This document shows positions 32,894-43,549 of a stretch of 64,000 nt of DNA, one piece after another. A model generated the notes under the pieces. The model had not been told where the DNA came from. It did not search any database and saw only the letters and a list, made by a program, of their open reading frames with translations. The DNA is taken from NCBI GenBank assembly GCA_020744425.1, contig JAGMUV010000010.1, positions 1,302,001 through 1,366,000 on the forward strand, in the 5' to 3' direction. The stretch comes from Dactylonectria macrodidyma (lineage: Eukaryota > Ascomycota > Sordariomycetes > Hypocreales > Nectriaceae). How positions within the stretch are numbered: the stretch's first letter is position 1; each line of letters opens with the position of its first letter. The translations under genes were made by a program, and so were the position numbers.

Positions 32894-34516
32894 CTATACC
32901 TGGAACACTTTCTGTCCCTTTGACCAAGTCTGCAGCACCTTTCCCTTGAGCAGATGTTCTGCATCCCATTCGTGATCCATGACGACAAAGTCAGCCCGCA
33001 TGCCTGGCTTCAAGCTTCCAGTCCAGCTTTCAGCGAAACGAGAGTATGCAGCGCCCACCGTAAAAGCATGCATTGCTTGAGACAGTGTTAGAGCTTCTTT
33101 GGCGTTCGTCTGGGTAGTCATTGTTGGAACCTTCGCCGATTTTCGAGTGGTAGCGGTATATACAGTGGGCAACGGCAAATGACTTGCCGATGGAGCATCC
33201 GTGCCTAGAGCCAAGACCGAATGGCCGTCCAGAAACTTCTTATATGGGAAGGCTCTTTCCCATAGACGTGGCCCAACCATTTCTGGGTATGCTCTGACGG
33301 TAAAAGGGTCACAATGCCCTGGTTGAACAGACGCGGTAATCTTGAGCTCACCCATACGCCTAACGTCCTCTTCACTGGGGAACTCAATGTGTTCCATCCG
33401 AGGTCTATTGCCACTTGCACCGCCGTCCTCGACGGCGTTTATAGCTTGAGTAATGACAACATCCCCCACCGCGTGGAGGGCGACCTGCATTCCAGCCTCA
33501 GTTGCTCGTTTTACGGCAAGTGTTGTTTGGTGCTGATCCCAGGCGGGAGGGGCGAGGCCCTTGTGTCCCGGGAATGGGTCGCTCACAGCTGCCGTACAAC
33601 CATCGACGACACCGTCTAGGATGAGCTTGATTCCAACGATGCATAACTCGGGATCCTTGGATGGATTCCACTTCCTATACATGTCGGCGGCTTTATCAAC
33701 TCTTGCCAGCAGCTCCTCATCGCTACACCCGTTCGCAACGAGCCAGTGGGCGGCAATATGAATAGGAATACCCATCTGTTTCTTGTATTCCTGGAGTGCT
33801 TCCCAATGAATGTCGTCCATGGCGAGGTCAATAGCGCCAGTGTATCCCGCCTCAACATAAAGCTTGAAAATATGGTCAAGCGCGGCTATCTTCTCTCCCA
33901 TGGTCAAAACGGCCATTTGGTGCGGCCATACCACACTCAATTGCGCAATCTCGGCAAGAAGACCAGTCGGATTCCCATGGGAATCGCGAGGGACAGCGGC
34001 TGGTGTTTCCGCTTCTCCTAGGCGGTCAATAGGGAGCTCCTTAATGGCAGGGGTACTGCACCAGGTGGAGTGCAAGTCCTCAGATTCGATATAAATTGGG
34101 CGAGGATCTATGCCATCTAGGTCGCTTGCTAGGGCTATGCCATTTGTAATAGACTGGTGCCAGCCTCGGCACAACAGTCGTGGCAGTTCGGGGCGATCCT
34201 TTGCGTATTGGGAGATGGCGGATTGGATTTCTTGGAGTGATTTGCATTGGGATATGTCGAACTTCTTCAAAAAGGTTCCAAAGAGCAAGAAGTGTGAATG
34301 AGCATCGATGAGACCGGGGACGACGAGCAGATTGGTAAGATCGACAACGGATGCCCCGTTCTTTATGGCCGTTTGCACAACTGTGTCCTCGTTCCCACCT
34401 ACATAGGAGATCGAATCATCATCAACTACCATGGCGCTTTGGAAGTTGGACATTTCTTCCCGGAAATGTCCCGTTGCTGTATAGATGCGGCCATTTGTGA
34501 AGACAAGTCTCGACAT
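32894..34516 (-). CDS. Amidohydrolase family 3 (YtcJ/NfdA-like) metal-dependent hydrolase, 540 aa
   Basis: Uninterrupted minus-strand frame. The start at 34516 (MSRLVFTNGRIYTA) is preferred over an in-frame ATG 22 codons upstream because the family begins right at this beta-strand. Metal ligands of the amidohydrolase superfamily are visible: H73-x-H75 (DAHSHF), a Lys at 297 (GIKLILDG), H348 (ALHAVGD), H376 (RMEHIE) and D440 (GTDAP). A C-terminal beta-sandwich portion (LKPGMRADFVVMD) is present. Such enzymes hydrolyse C-N bonds of N-formyl or cyclic amide substrates; the substrate is unknown. Transcribed away from an MFS transporter 1.3 kb off, with a related pseudogene beyond it, which suggests a nitrogen-compound uptake and use unit. 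Confidence 0.9.
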   Translation of the reverse strand: MSRLVFTNGRIYTATGHFREEMSNFQSAMVVDDDSISYVGGNEDTVVQTAIKNGASVVDLTNLLVVPGLIDAHSHFLLFGTFLKKFDISQCKSLQEIQSAISQYAKDRPELPRLLCRGWHQSITNGIALASDLDGIDPRPIYIESEDLHSTWCSTPAIKELPIDRLGEAETPAAVPRDSHGNPTGLLAEIAQLSVVWPHQMAVLTMGEKIAALDHIFKLYVEAGYTGAIDLAMDDIHWEALQEYKKQMGIPIHIAAHWLVANGCSDEELLARVDKAADMYRKWNPSKDPELCIVGIKLILDGVVDGCTAAVSDPFPGHKGLAPPAWDQHQTTLAVKRATEAGMQVALHAVGDVVITQAINAVEDGGASGNRPRMEHIEFPSEEDVRRMGELKITASVQPGHCDPFTVRAYPEMVGPRLWERAFPYKKFLDGHSVLALGTDAPSASHLPLPTVYTATTRKSAKVPTMTTQTNAKEALTLSQAMHAFTVGAAYSRFAESWTGSLKPGMRADFVVMDHEWDAEHLLKGKVLQTWSKGQKVFQV

Positions 34517-35820
34517 TGTTGATGATGGACTGGTTTGCCGAAAGAGGTTTGATGGTATTGAGCCAGGTGAAAGGAAGCACATCTAATGTGTCTCTTAACC
34601 ACGTAGGAGAGGATAGCGTGTTTCGGCCAACCCGGCCAGTATGTTTTGCCTTATTTTCCCCTAGATTAGCGGAGGCCGCGGGGTCCGGCCTTAGCATCGG
34701 GCTCTCCGATCAGCGGATAACTTGACCATTAGCCTAGCCCTAGCAGCTTAATGTGGCAATCTGCCTTAGGCTTTCATGCAGGGTTTGTGGATTAGGCAGG
34801 GCAGGGGCAGCGTATCTTCCGAAGGTTTTGTCAAGACACTGAATCCGTTCTGGTTCTGATAATACATAATCTGCTTCGCAAGTTTGCCAACACGCGGGGG
34901 CGCCATTGATGCTATATCTGTCAGTGATGGGTCTTTTGTTGTATTTAGGCTGTTGCTTGAAATATTAACTTTGAATTAAAGTACGAGTAGAAAAGTGCCC
35001 AATTTTTTTAAGGCTTTCAACCTTAATAACACCTAAAATGTTCATCGGCTTGTCTTTTATCATTAAAACTAGGATGGGATTCCTAGGGAACGTAAGCTTG
35101 ATTACAGCTAAGATAACCGCTTAGTTCTATATAGATCTACATTGCCATAGGGGAAACATTCTCGTCATGAGCACCGAATGGGCTACCTAGCGCATTCAGG
35201 TTGCGTAGAATATTCGCTGCAGCTAACAAATGATAGTTAAAAGTTCACTCGTACACGTGACACTTCCAAAAGCACGGGTGTGAGGTGCGGCAAGTTGTCC
35301 TCATGGACCAGGGGTGTGAAAAGTGGTTGAATTGGATTGTCTTAGCAACTAGTCGAAGTGCCTAAAGCGACAATGTCTATCTAACAACATGTACTGAACC
35401 TATCTTCCGATGATGGCTAGATACATGTAGCGGGTAATAACGGTTTCTTTAGGATATCGCCACTCGGCGGACCCTCCGACGCGCACATTCTGCTGGGGAG
35501 AGGGCGCTCATGGTTATTGTCGCGTCGTCCGATCAAGTAGCAAGCTAATCGGGATCGCTTCCCACCCCCAGACTTCCCCGCAAACTCAAGAGTCCGGCAG
35601 ATACTGTCGGCTGTCACCCTAGCCCCTTTTCTGACTGACATCCCAGCCCTTGCCGCGAGCGTCTCCTTTTATCAAGATTGCATAAGACTCCGCTAGTTCG
35701 ATTTAAATGACCATGTGTATATGAACCGTTCAAATCCCTCTTTTCCGTTCGAGTCTTCCTTATTCACTGCTGTCCCACCCCGTCACCGTTCTATATCGCC
35801 CAAGACTACTATTTCGTACA
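34517..35820. promoter_or_regulatory. Divergent intergenic region between amidohydrolase and MFS transporter
   Basis: 1.3 kb separating two divergently transcribed genes; it must hold both promoters. I saw no conserved gene in it and no binding site strong enough to name. Confidence 0.5.
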
Positions 35821-37779
35821 ATGCAGCCATCCGTGTCCCCAAACGCGGAGCGAGGTCACGACCCTCCTGGCACAGTCCTTCTCCAAGGTGAACATACTGA
35901 TTACATCGCAGCTGATCACACGCAAGGATGAAACGAGTGTTCGCGCTGACACTTGGCAGATTTGACTTCGGAAACCGATGGGAATGGCGAGGTCCTTCTC
36001 CAACCACAACCTACAGATGACCCGAATGACCCCCTTGTACGCCCTCCCATCCCTATAGTACAAGCTTGTGTTATCGGGTTTGGGGTCGCTGAGCTGCCAC
36101 TGATGTGTTTGCAGAACTGGAAGAAATGGGAGAAGTCGTTAAACTTCGGCTTAGTCCTTCTCTATTGTCTCCTCATGATGGCGTGGTAAGTGTCTTTCTT
36201 AAATCTTGTTCCTGTGTCTTGAGGTAGTGTGAAAGGAAGCTAACGCCCATTATCACTCAGGATGACTGCCTCAACTCCCACTTGGGGCCCGATGAACATC
36301 GAGTTGGGGTTCTCTTATGAAACTCTCACAAACAGTTATGCTGTCGGATCGGCAGGTCTTGCTATTTCTGCCATTCCCTTTATCCCACTTGCGTTGAAGT
36401 TCGGTCGCCGGCCTATCTATCTAGGCAGCCTAATCATTGCCGTCCCACTTAACGTTTGGGCGGCCCGCATCAGCAACGTCGTGGACCTCTTCCTCTTTTC
36501 TCTGTTCAACTGCGCGTTGTCAGCATTGGCCGAGTCCATTCCGCCGATGACCATTGCCGATGTATATTTTGTTCACCAGCGAGGCTCAGCAAACTCACTC
36601 TATACATGGATATCGGTTATGGGTATCTCACTTGCCACCGTCGCATCTGGATACATTTCCTTGGATCTGGGCTGGCGATGGGTTTGGTGGATTTCGGCCA
36701 TCATGATGGGGGCTGTGGCCATCGCGTTCGCTTTTTTCTACGAAGATACTAAGTACGCTGTCCACCTACAGGGCACATCTCCCATGTCGAACCTGAAGAA
36801 AATCGACACCGAGTCGGTACCGGTCGATGGAGATAAGAAGACGGACGCTGAAGGCCAGACCGCAACCCATGGCTTGTGGCCGGTACGTTCGTGTGGAGCA
36901 GAGCCTTTGCCGCCTAGAAAGTCTTATGTCCAACGACTAAAACTGTGGACAACTTCCGAAGATCACGCCCAGACTTCATGGAAGTTTTTTTGGCACCCTT
37001 TTGTCATCATGGCTACATTCCCTGCAGTTTCTTACACTGCCTTGGTTTACGCTGTCAGCACTTCTTGCTATCAGGTCATCGTTACCGTCATCTCCTCCGT
37101 GATGCTTGGACCCCCATACCTTCTAAGCTCCGACAAGATTGGGCTTCTCTCTGGGATTCCCTTCCTTATTGGAGCGACTGTAGGAGGACTCGTGACGGGA
37201 TTGGTCAGCGATCGCTTCATCCTATGGTTGGCAAGGAGGAATAACGGAGTGTATGAGCCTGAAATGCGACTCTGGCTTTTACTTTTTCTTTCTCCATTGA
37301 TGCCCGCAGCTCTTCTCTTATTCGGTTACAGTCTGAACAATGGAAGACCGTGGTTCTTAGTTGGACTTGGGGCGGTTATATTCGCCAGCGGTTTCGCACC
37401 CACGCTCACGCTTACTCTAGCCTACATCACCGATGCTTATACTGATGTAAGTAGCGTTATAAATCGCGCATGGAACAGCTTTCGAGTCGAATCTAAGACT
37501 AATATCCTTTCACTTCGTTAGGTCATTGCTGATTCCATGGTGGCAATCACCTTTGCGCGCAACGCAGTGGCAACTGCCTTCATTTTTGCATCGACACCTT
37601 GGATTGAGGCCGTGGGAATAGATCACGTATTCCTGACACTGGCGCTTGTCTGTGTTGCTTGCATTGTCCCTATAATTCCTCTTTTGATTTTTGGAAAGCG
37701 GATTCGCTCACATACTGCCGCCAAGTATAAGACTTACTCAGGAAACCAGACGGAGTCGCGACCTCTCAATGTCAGCTGA
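35821..37779 (+). CDS. MFS transporter, DHA1-like, 578 aa, four exons
   Basis: Exons 35821-35887, 35960-36185, 36261-37446, 37522-37779; all introns GT-AG and the sum (1737 nt) closes in frame. The N-terminal cytoplasmic tail (about 70 aa) is followed by hydrophobic segments in a 6 + 6 arrangement. The loop after TM2 carries the MFS signature (KFGRRPIYLGS), and a charged central loop of about 80 residues separates the halves. The pattern is that of plasma-membrane drug:proton antiporter-type (DHA1) or related MFS carriers; substrate unknown. It lies divergent to an amidohydrolase and upstream of an amidohydrolase pseudogene, so it may import or export their substrate or product. No lesion seen. 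Confidence 0.88.
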
Positions 37780-38381
37780 GCGGAAACCCTGGACGCGGGC
37801 AGGATTTCGTTCCTCACTAGCAGATTAGGCTCCACAGGCACACAGGCGTGTGTAATTGCAAACTTTCCACGCTCCTCTTACTTTAAATATAATGTTTGTG
37901 AGGTTGTATGCCTTTTTGTTTTCTCTAGTGGGCTCACTATCGGGCAGCCTGACCAATTTGTCGCGACAACTCGAATCTTGTCGATTCTCTGTAGTCAGAC
38001 TTGATCAGTTGGTTTGTGAGGTAGAACGTGGGGTAAGTTGTCGGAGGGACCGACCTTGCAACGCGGGGGATCCCGACTAGATTGCAGAGTTGCTATTGGC
38101 TACTGAATTGGCGGTCCCTGCTCTCCGGGCGAGTTGCTGGCACAATGATAAAACGCACATTTGTCGCTATTGGCATCTGTATCAGCCAGGTGTGGGTTAA
38201 ATCTCCGATGTGTACGCTATTTAAGGCGGGGTTCGTGTTTCTCAAAAGGTTTATTAAATTGCTACTCACGTAAAGCCGTCTTAGTCTATTCAAAATTTTG
38301 AATTGACTTTATCCCACGAGACAATGCGTTGACTTCTATTCGACTTACACGTTTCATATCCCCTCGCTGCCTCTCGTCGCA
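37780..38381. other. Intergenic region between MFS transporter and amidohydrolase pseudogene
   Basis: No gene seen; contains the 3' flank of the transporter and the former promoter of the pseudogene. Confidence 0.4.
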
Positions 38382-39253
38382 ATGGAAGTGTTTTCGTCAC
38401 TCAGTCCAAGCAATTCGCTGGCTTCCTACAATGGTCGCGTTTACATCGTCAATCAACAACATCTTTGGGCCGAGGCCATTATCGTCTCTTCTGCCAGTGC
38501 ATTCGAGGCGGTCGGCACTTCTGAAGAGATGCTCGCTTTTGCAACTAAGCGCCATTTAGTGCGGTACAGCCTTCTCCAAACCCTTATCATGCCAGGCATT
38601 CACGATGCGCACACTCATCTATTTCTTGCCAGCATGCAATCTTGAATACAGCATTGGTCGGTCATAATAGCTATCAATAAGGGTGTCTCACAACGGCTGA
38701 AGATAGGAGGCCAAGGGCGCCCCGACCTAAATAGAAGTACCATTGCTTGTTTTCTCTTTCAGTTTGGAGCTTCTGGAATTGTTTTTGATGTCATTATGAA
38801 GAGAATTATCTATCAACCGGAATATCTGATTTTTTTTCTTCTAGCTAGCTGCCCAGTTATAGCTCTGGCTCCCATTTTGTCTGTTTTGTTTTGCTGGTCT
38901 TGTCTGACCTCGCTTCGATTCGCATCCCGCCTACCCTACGGCACCGCCACTTCGGGTGGTGGTATTCTTGCCACAGGATCTTGGCCAAAACCGCTGGTCT
39001 GAAGAAGGTCGGTCTCGACCCTACTGGTAAAGGATTACAAGATCCTGAAGGAGGTTCTTTCGCTCGTCGGGAGGATGGCAGTCTGACGGGAGAGATCATT
39101 CAGGTCGCAATGAGCAAGATCTATAGCTCACTACCTATCCCACCATTAGCGCAAGTTAAGAAGGCCATGAAATATGGCATACATATGTTGTCAATATGGC
39201 ATTGCATCTTGTTAAGGGGCTTTGGCGGTTATTCTTCACCTATAGTCTACTAG
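38382..39253 (+). pseudogene. Truncated amidohydrolase family 3 pseudogene
   Basis: The N-terminal frame (38382-38645) reads a YNGRVYIVNQ strand and the metal motif HDAHTHL, then stops. Further downstream, out of frame, DPEGGSFARREDGSLTGE (about 39030-39093) is the family's conserved segment before the catalytic Lys. Stops and shifts separate the blocks. Everything after about 39253 of the barrel (Lys, later His and Asp ligands) is absent. It is a second member of the family of the intact gene at 32894-34516, on the other side of the transporter. Confidence 0.8.
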
Positions 39254-39394
39254 CGTCTGCTTTTGTCTGATAAGATTTTAACGATTACAGGCTAATAAAT
39301 GACAATTTAACTATTCCCTGGTATTAGGCTCAATCATCGCCCCGAACCTAACCCTGTAAACCACCTTAATTGCACAACAAAAAGGAATTCACTT

Positions 39395-41312
39395 TTAGCT
39401 CTGATGTGTCCGCGCGACTATGGATAATTCTACATCTTCTGAGGAAACACGCTGCTCTCGTCTCCGCGTCTCTCGTTGTTTCCAAGACAAGTAGAAACCA
39501 AAGCAGATGATGGTCGCAGGCACCGTCAGGACGACCCACACCCAGATGAGATCGGGCCTGTTGAACGGCGATGATTCCCCTGTGAAAAACGGCATGGCCA
39601 ACACTGCCTACACGTTCTCATCTGTCAGCTCGTCGAAAAGTGCCCGAGGATAAACTTTGCATGGGCCGCTGCCCTGCCGTGGAGACGTATTTCACCTACA
39701 GCAAATGATGTTCCCGGAAGGAACAGAACAGTCACAAGAGCCACCTGCAAGTAGGGACAAGTTAGTAATTGAGCTCATAATCATGCGCATGGGCCTGAAT
39801 TAATTGACTTCGGCACATGGTCGAGGCTGCAGGATACGAGACGTACTGTTTTCATGGCGACGCTGTCTTTCATCATCTCCTCGCTAAGCCTTTGTGACTG
39901 AATTGCCACTTGTCGGGAAGCTTCGGTTTCTTTCTGAGTTTCATGGAGCACCTTTGACGTCTCCTCGGTCAGGTGTTTCGTCTGCGCTGCGATATTTAGT
40001 GACTCTTTCGCCTGATCACGAGTAGTCTCTAGAATCTTGTGCATCATTTTTCCATTCTGGACAACAAGTTGGTCGCTGATCGCCTTGTTGTTGTCCACGA
40101 GCTATTTATCTTGAGTCAGATTGAGGCTTGGCTGATGGAGTGGGGGATGACTTCTCACCAAGCCCATGACATTTGTAGCCTTTTGTTGCAATTCCTCTCG
40201 AAAGGTGCGCAACGCCGTAAGCATCGACTCAACTCGACCAAGAGCTGTGAGGACCCAATCGAGGTCTTGCTCGGATCTTCTGGCGAGGAGACGAACGAAA
40301 TAACGATGACAAGTCAGATTATATGACTTTGCCTGCTCTAGAATCTTGGAAAATAGCTGCAGCTCGGAATCATATCGCTGAAGATGGGCTGCGATACAAT
40401 GCAGAGACCTGTTAGTTTTGGCATTCAGCTGGAGCAAATCACCCCCCGCCGCCAAGTCTTGTCGAAGCAAGGCTTCTTCCTGCAATAGGTTAGAAACCTA
40501 TCGGGAGACTCGTCCATAAGTAGACATGAGCTTACATATGTGATCAACTGATCGTCGACGCTACTCAGAGAGTTGTTCCACCATCTCAGAGCACTGTTGA
40601 AGATGGCCATCTGAAGGTGGATTGGATCGCGTCCAAGGCGCCAAGATTGACAGTCCTGATAAGAATCCCGGAGGCGGAATATCGGCTCTTCCACGACCCT
40701 CTTCCATCGACCATCTTGAAAGTTGAAGACCACCGCCTTGGAGCTTCCGCGGTCTTCCCCGTCGGCCCAAAAGTGCAAGGCAATCTTCGACCCCCTGACA
40801 TCGACATTTGGACCGTCCAAGTGAAGGTAGTTGATGGGGTTCATTTGGCTCTTGCCTTTGATGTGTGCCTTTGGGTCACGGCACTTGACCTGGACTCGGA
40901 TGGGCAAGAAAAACCAAAAGCTCAAATTGGCGTGGGCCGCTTGGCTGGGGAAGCACATGGGAGAAGGATACTCGATATTTGCCAAGGCGTTGGTGAACGA
41001 TACCGACAAACGGCAATGACGCCGGAGGAGTTTAAATGCACTACTAGACAGCCTCAACCTGTTGGCATCTGGTGGGCTTTCCTCATCCGCACGTACGAGA
41101 TAGCGGTTTATGAAACTTTTGAAATATTAGCTTTCAAGGAGGGCTGAAATCTGAACCCAAGTTGCTTCATAAAACACTAACAATGTAATCACTTCAGGAC
41201 CTTGAGAATCCTGATTTTTGAGATTTACTGTTAGTCGGGCGAAACTTCGATCTTGTGTCTTGGTAGAAGGAGGGGCGAGTGACCTTGAAGCATGTTGTAA
41301 GTTGGTCTTCAT
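39395..41312 (-). CDS. CorA-like magnesium transporter-related membrane protein, 514 aa, six exons
   Basis: Exons on the minus strand: 41312-41182, 41115-40536, 40479-40159, 40101-39847, 39744-39700, 39607-39395; all GT-AG, sum 1545 nt closes in frame. A large soluble N-terminal part is followed by a long helical region rich in Q/E/K (about residues 240-425), as in the CorA stalk. Two C-terminal membrane segments follow: VALVTVLFLPGTSFAAVLAM and VWVVLTVPATIICFGFYLSW. The canonical GMN signature at the first segment is replaced by PGTSFA, as in a divergent fungal CorA-like group, so Mg2+ transport is uncertain. The start codon is the first in-frame Met and least certain. Divergent from the gene at 42300. 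Confidence 0.82.
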
Positions 41313-42299
41313 TTAAAGTCCTTTCTAGAAGAGCTGCAGTTGACGGATATGAGACGAGGCTTAATAAATGGTACTGGATTGTTGTGTAGGGAGCCTACAG
41401 TCACCAGGTCCGAAACCAAGTACTCGCACCGATGTATCGGAGGCGAGCAGCGTGGACGCGAATGCAGCGACGTTGGACGGGTCGCTTTGGATATCTTCGC
41501 TAAGAGAACTTGTTAGCATGCATTGGAGTATAAGGCAAGTATCGTCGCGGTGTGGTATATTGTGATGCTCTGCATCCAAGAATGCAGGGGAAGGGCGGCC
41601 ATGAGGACTGGACACGCTTACAGAGTTGGACGCCGAATGTCAGCGACTTCAAGTGGCCGAGCCTGCGGCGACCCCCGCATGCTGTCTGTAGTCGCTCGAC
41701 TCATGGCTGTCGTACGAATCGAAGACACGACAAGAGAAATTATCAACTCTCAGACGCCGGCCTATAATGGGAAAAGGAAGCATTCGCAGGATGAACTCGC
41801 ATCTCCCAGTCGGTCCCAAAGGCCCAAACAGCGACTACCTGAGAGAGGCTGTGAGCACCACCACCACCACAGACGCCTCTCCGCCCAAATGCCGCATAAC
41901 CTCCTCGCTCTAATTTAGCGTGGTTGCCTTTCTCAGCAGGCAGGTGAGGCGCACTCGTAGGCGCACTCGCTTGTGGGCGCTCGTCAGCTTGTCAGCCAGG
42001 CTTTGGAGCATTTGATTTCCCCCAAGTGTTGCTCTACCTAACTTAGTTGCTCGATCCGACTAAACCAATAGGTCTGCTGTAGGGGCGGCCTCAACAACAT
42101 CCCCCATCGCGCCCGCCCAGTCAGCTGAGAGGTGGTCCAGTAGGGCTGGCTGGCTGGCTGGGTTGGTTGGGCCGCCACTGCTTCATCATCATCACCAACC
42201 AATTGGCTACACCGAACTCTCCGCTCGCAGTGCATCAATTTCGACTGACTGCGTCAAGTTGCCTGTTTCTCCTCCGAGGTGCCATCTAGCTCAGATACA
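41313..42299. promoter_or_regulatory. Divergent intergenic region with CTGG microsatellite
   Basis: Nearly 1 kb between the CorA-like gene (minus) and the Pro/Ser-rich gene (plus). It contains a short CTGG/TTGG run at about 42143-42170. Small frames in it overlap and look non-coding. Confidence 0.45.
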
Positions 42300-43478
42300 A
42301 TGGCATCATTTCCATCTTCGTGGATTATAACCAAAGCAAAAGCACCGCAAGCACCACCATCTCCAACCTCGACACCAACGCGGCCAACATCACTAGCAGC
42401 AACAGCAGCAGCAGCAACAGCCCCAGCGAAACCAAAACCGCACGCGACACTCTTCACCTTCACACGACCACCTCCACCTCCATCGCCATCGCCAACCCCA
42501 ACCCGTCATTTATCGTCAGCACTCCTCGCGAAACCGACCCCCCACCGCGCCGATGGTCCTTTCTCCTTCTCCAGGCGCTATGATTCGCCTCCCAGCTCTC
42601 CCTCTGCCCGTTCGCGCTGCGAATCGCTAGCCTTCTCCTGCCGCGACAGCGCGCACTTTCTTCGCGACATGGGCGACGCGATTCTGCCGAATGGACCATG
42701 CGGACGACCCGGGTGCTGCGGCGACGAGCTACACCCCAGCTCCTTTCTCTGCTTCGATTGCCTTTACCATGACGACGACGGCATAGAGGGGGAAGGGGGA
42801 GTACCGCTGGGGCGAGCAGCAAAGCCGCTGCCAAGGCAGAGCCCGTTTACGGGCCTTGGACAGGACGCACCAGCCGTGTTTCCCTCGTCGTGGATTGTTC
42901 GCAGCACAAGCGTGAGCACGAGCACGCCCACACCGGTTCTTGCGCGCAGCCACGCGATGCCGCACGCTTTGGGGGAGAAGGCACGGAGCTGGCCGCCTGC
43001 GTTTATGTCGTCTGCGTCGATGCCGTCTGCGATGGCCCCCTCGAATCCGTCGCCGTTGCGTTCCACCGAGAGTATAAGTAAAGTGTCTCCGCCTCCGCCC
43101 TCGAATGCCCACAACGCCCATCCAGATGCGCCTGCGAAAACTGCTGTTCGGAGGCATACACATTTGGGATCGGTATTGGGATCGGGGTCGGGGTCGGGAT
43201 CCGCGAGCCAGATAGCTGCGGCTTCGGATTCCTCCCACATTGGTGACGAGTATCTGTGGGAGCTGAAGGGGAGACCAACTCAGCGAGAGCTGATAGATTG
43301 TTGGTTGCGGTCGACGCCGGGTATGGAACCGCGCAAGAGAGTAAAGCGTTCACATTGGTTTAACAACGGGTCAGATGCGTCGGGGGATGCTGACGAGCCA
43401 CATTTGAGGCTGCCAGTTTCTGATGCATATTCAGTCTATTCCACGTCCACGCAAAATACTACAAGGCCGTCGCAATGA
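42300..43478 (+). CDS. Pro/Ser/Ala-rich hypothetical protein with Cys cluster, 392 aa
   Basis: Single exon from ATG 42300. Low-complexity Pro/Ser/Thr/Ala sequence fills most of it. Two copies of FPSSWI (near residue 4 and again near 202) each precede a Ser/Thr/Pro-rich tract. A central Cys-rich stretch (GPCGRPGCCGD, then FLCFDCLYHDDD, about residues 130-160) could bind zinc. A Gly-Ser run (GSVLGSGSGSGSAS) lies near 297-310, and the C-terminal part (ELKGRPTQRELIDCWL, then a basic KRVKRS) looks folded. No signal peptide. I do not recognise the family. It converges on the vWA-like gene with only 71 bp between stop codons, including an A-run. Confidence 0.7.
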   Translation: MASFPSSWIITKAKAPQAPPSPTSTPTRPTSLAATAAAATAPAKPKPHATLFTFTRPPPPPSPSPTPTRHLSSALLAKPTPHRADGPFSFSRRYDSPPSSPSARSRCESLAFSCRDSAHFLRDMGDAILPNGPCGRPGCCGDELHPSSFLCFDCLYHDDDGIEGEGGVPLGRAAKPLPRQSPFTGLGQDAPAVFPSSWIVRSTSVSTSTPTPVLARSHAMPHALGEKARSWPPAFMSSASMPSAMAPSNPSPLRSTESISKVSPPPPSNAHNAHPDAPAKTAVRRHTHLGSVLGSGSGSGSASQIAAASDSSHIGDEYLWELKGRPTQRELIDCWLRSTPGMEPRKRVKRSHWFNNGSDASGDADEPHLRLPVSDAYSVYSTSTQNTTRPSQ

Positions 43479-43549
43479 TGTACACTTTTTAAAAAAAAAA
43501 AAAAAATTGGTTAATCTTCCAAGTCTCCGTCTCAATCAATCATGGTAGA

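Noticed and set aside
34517..34582. 22-codon N-terminal extension of the amidohydrolase
   Set aside because: The upstream ATG adds sequence with no family counterpart, and the downstream ATG starts exactly at the conserved strand.
42460..43353. Several long minus-strand frames opposite the Pro/Ser-rich gene
   Set aside because: Products of GC-rich low-complexity sequence read on the other strand.
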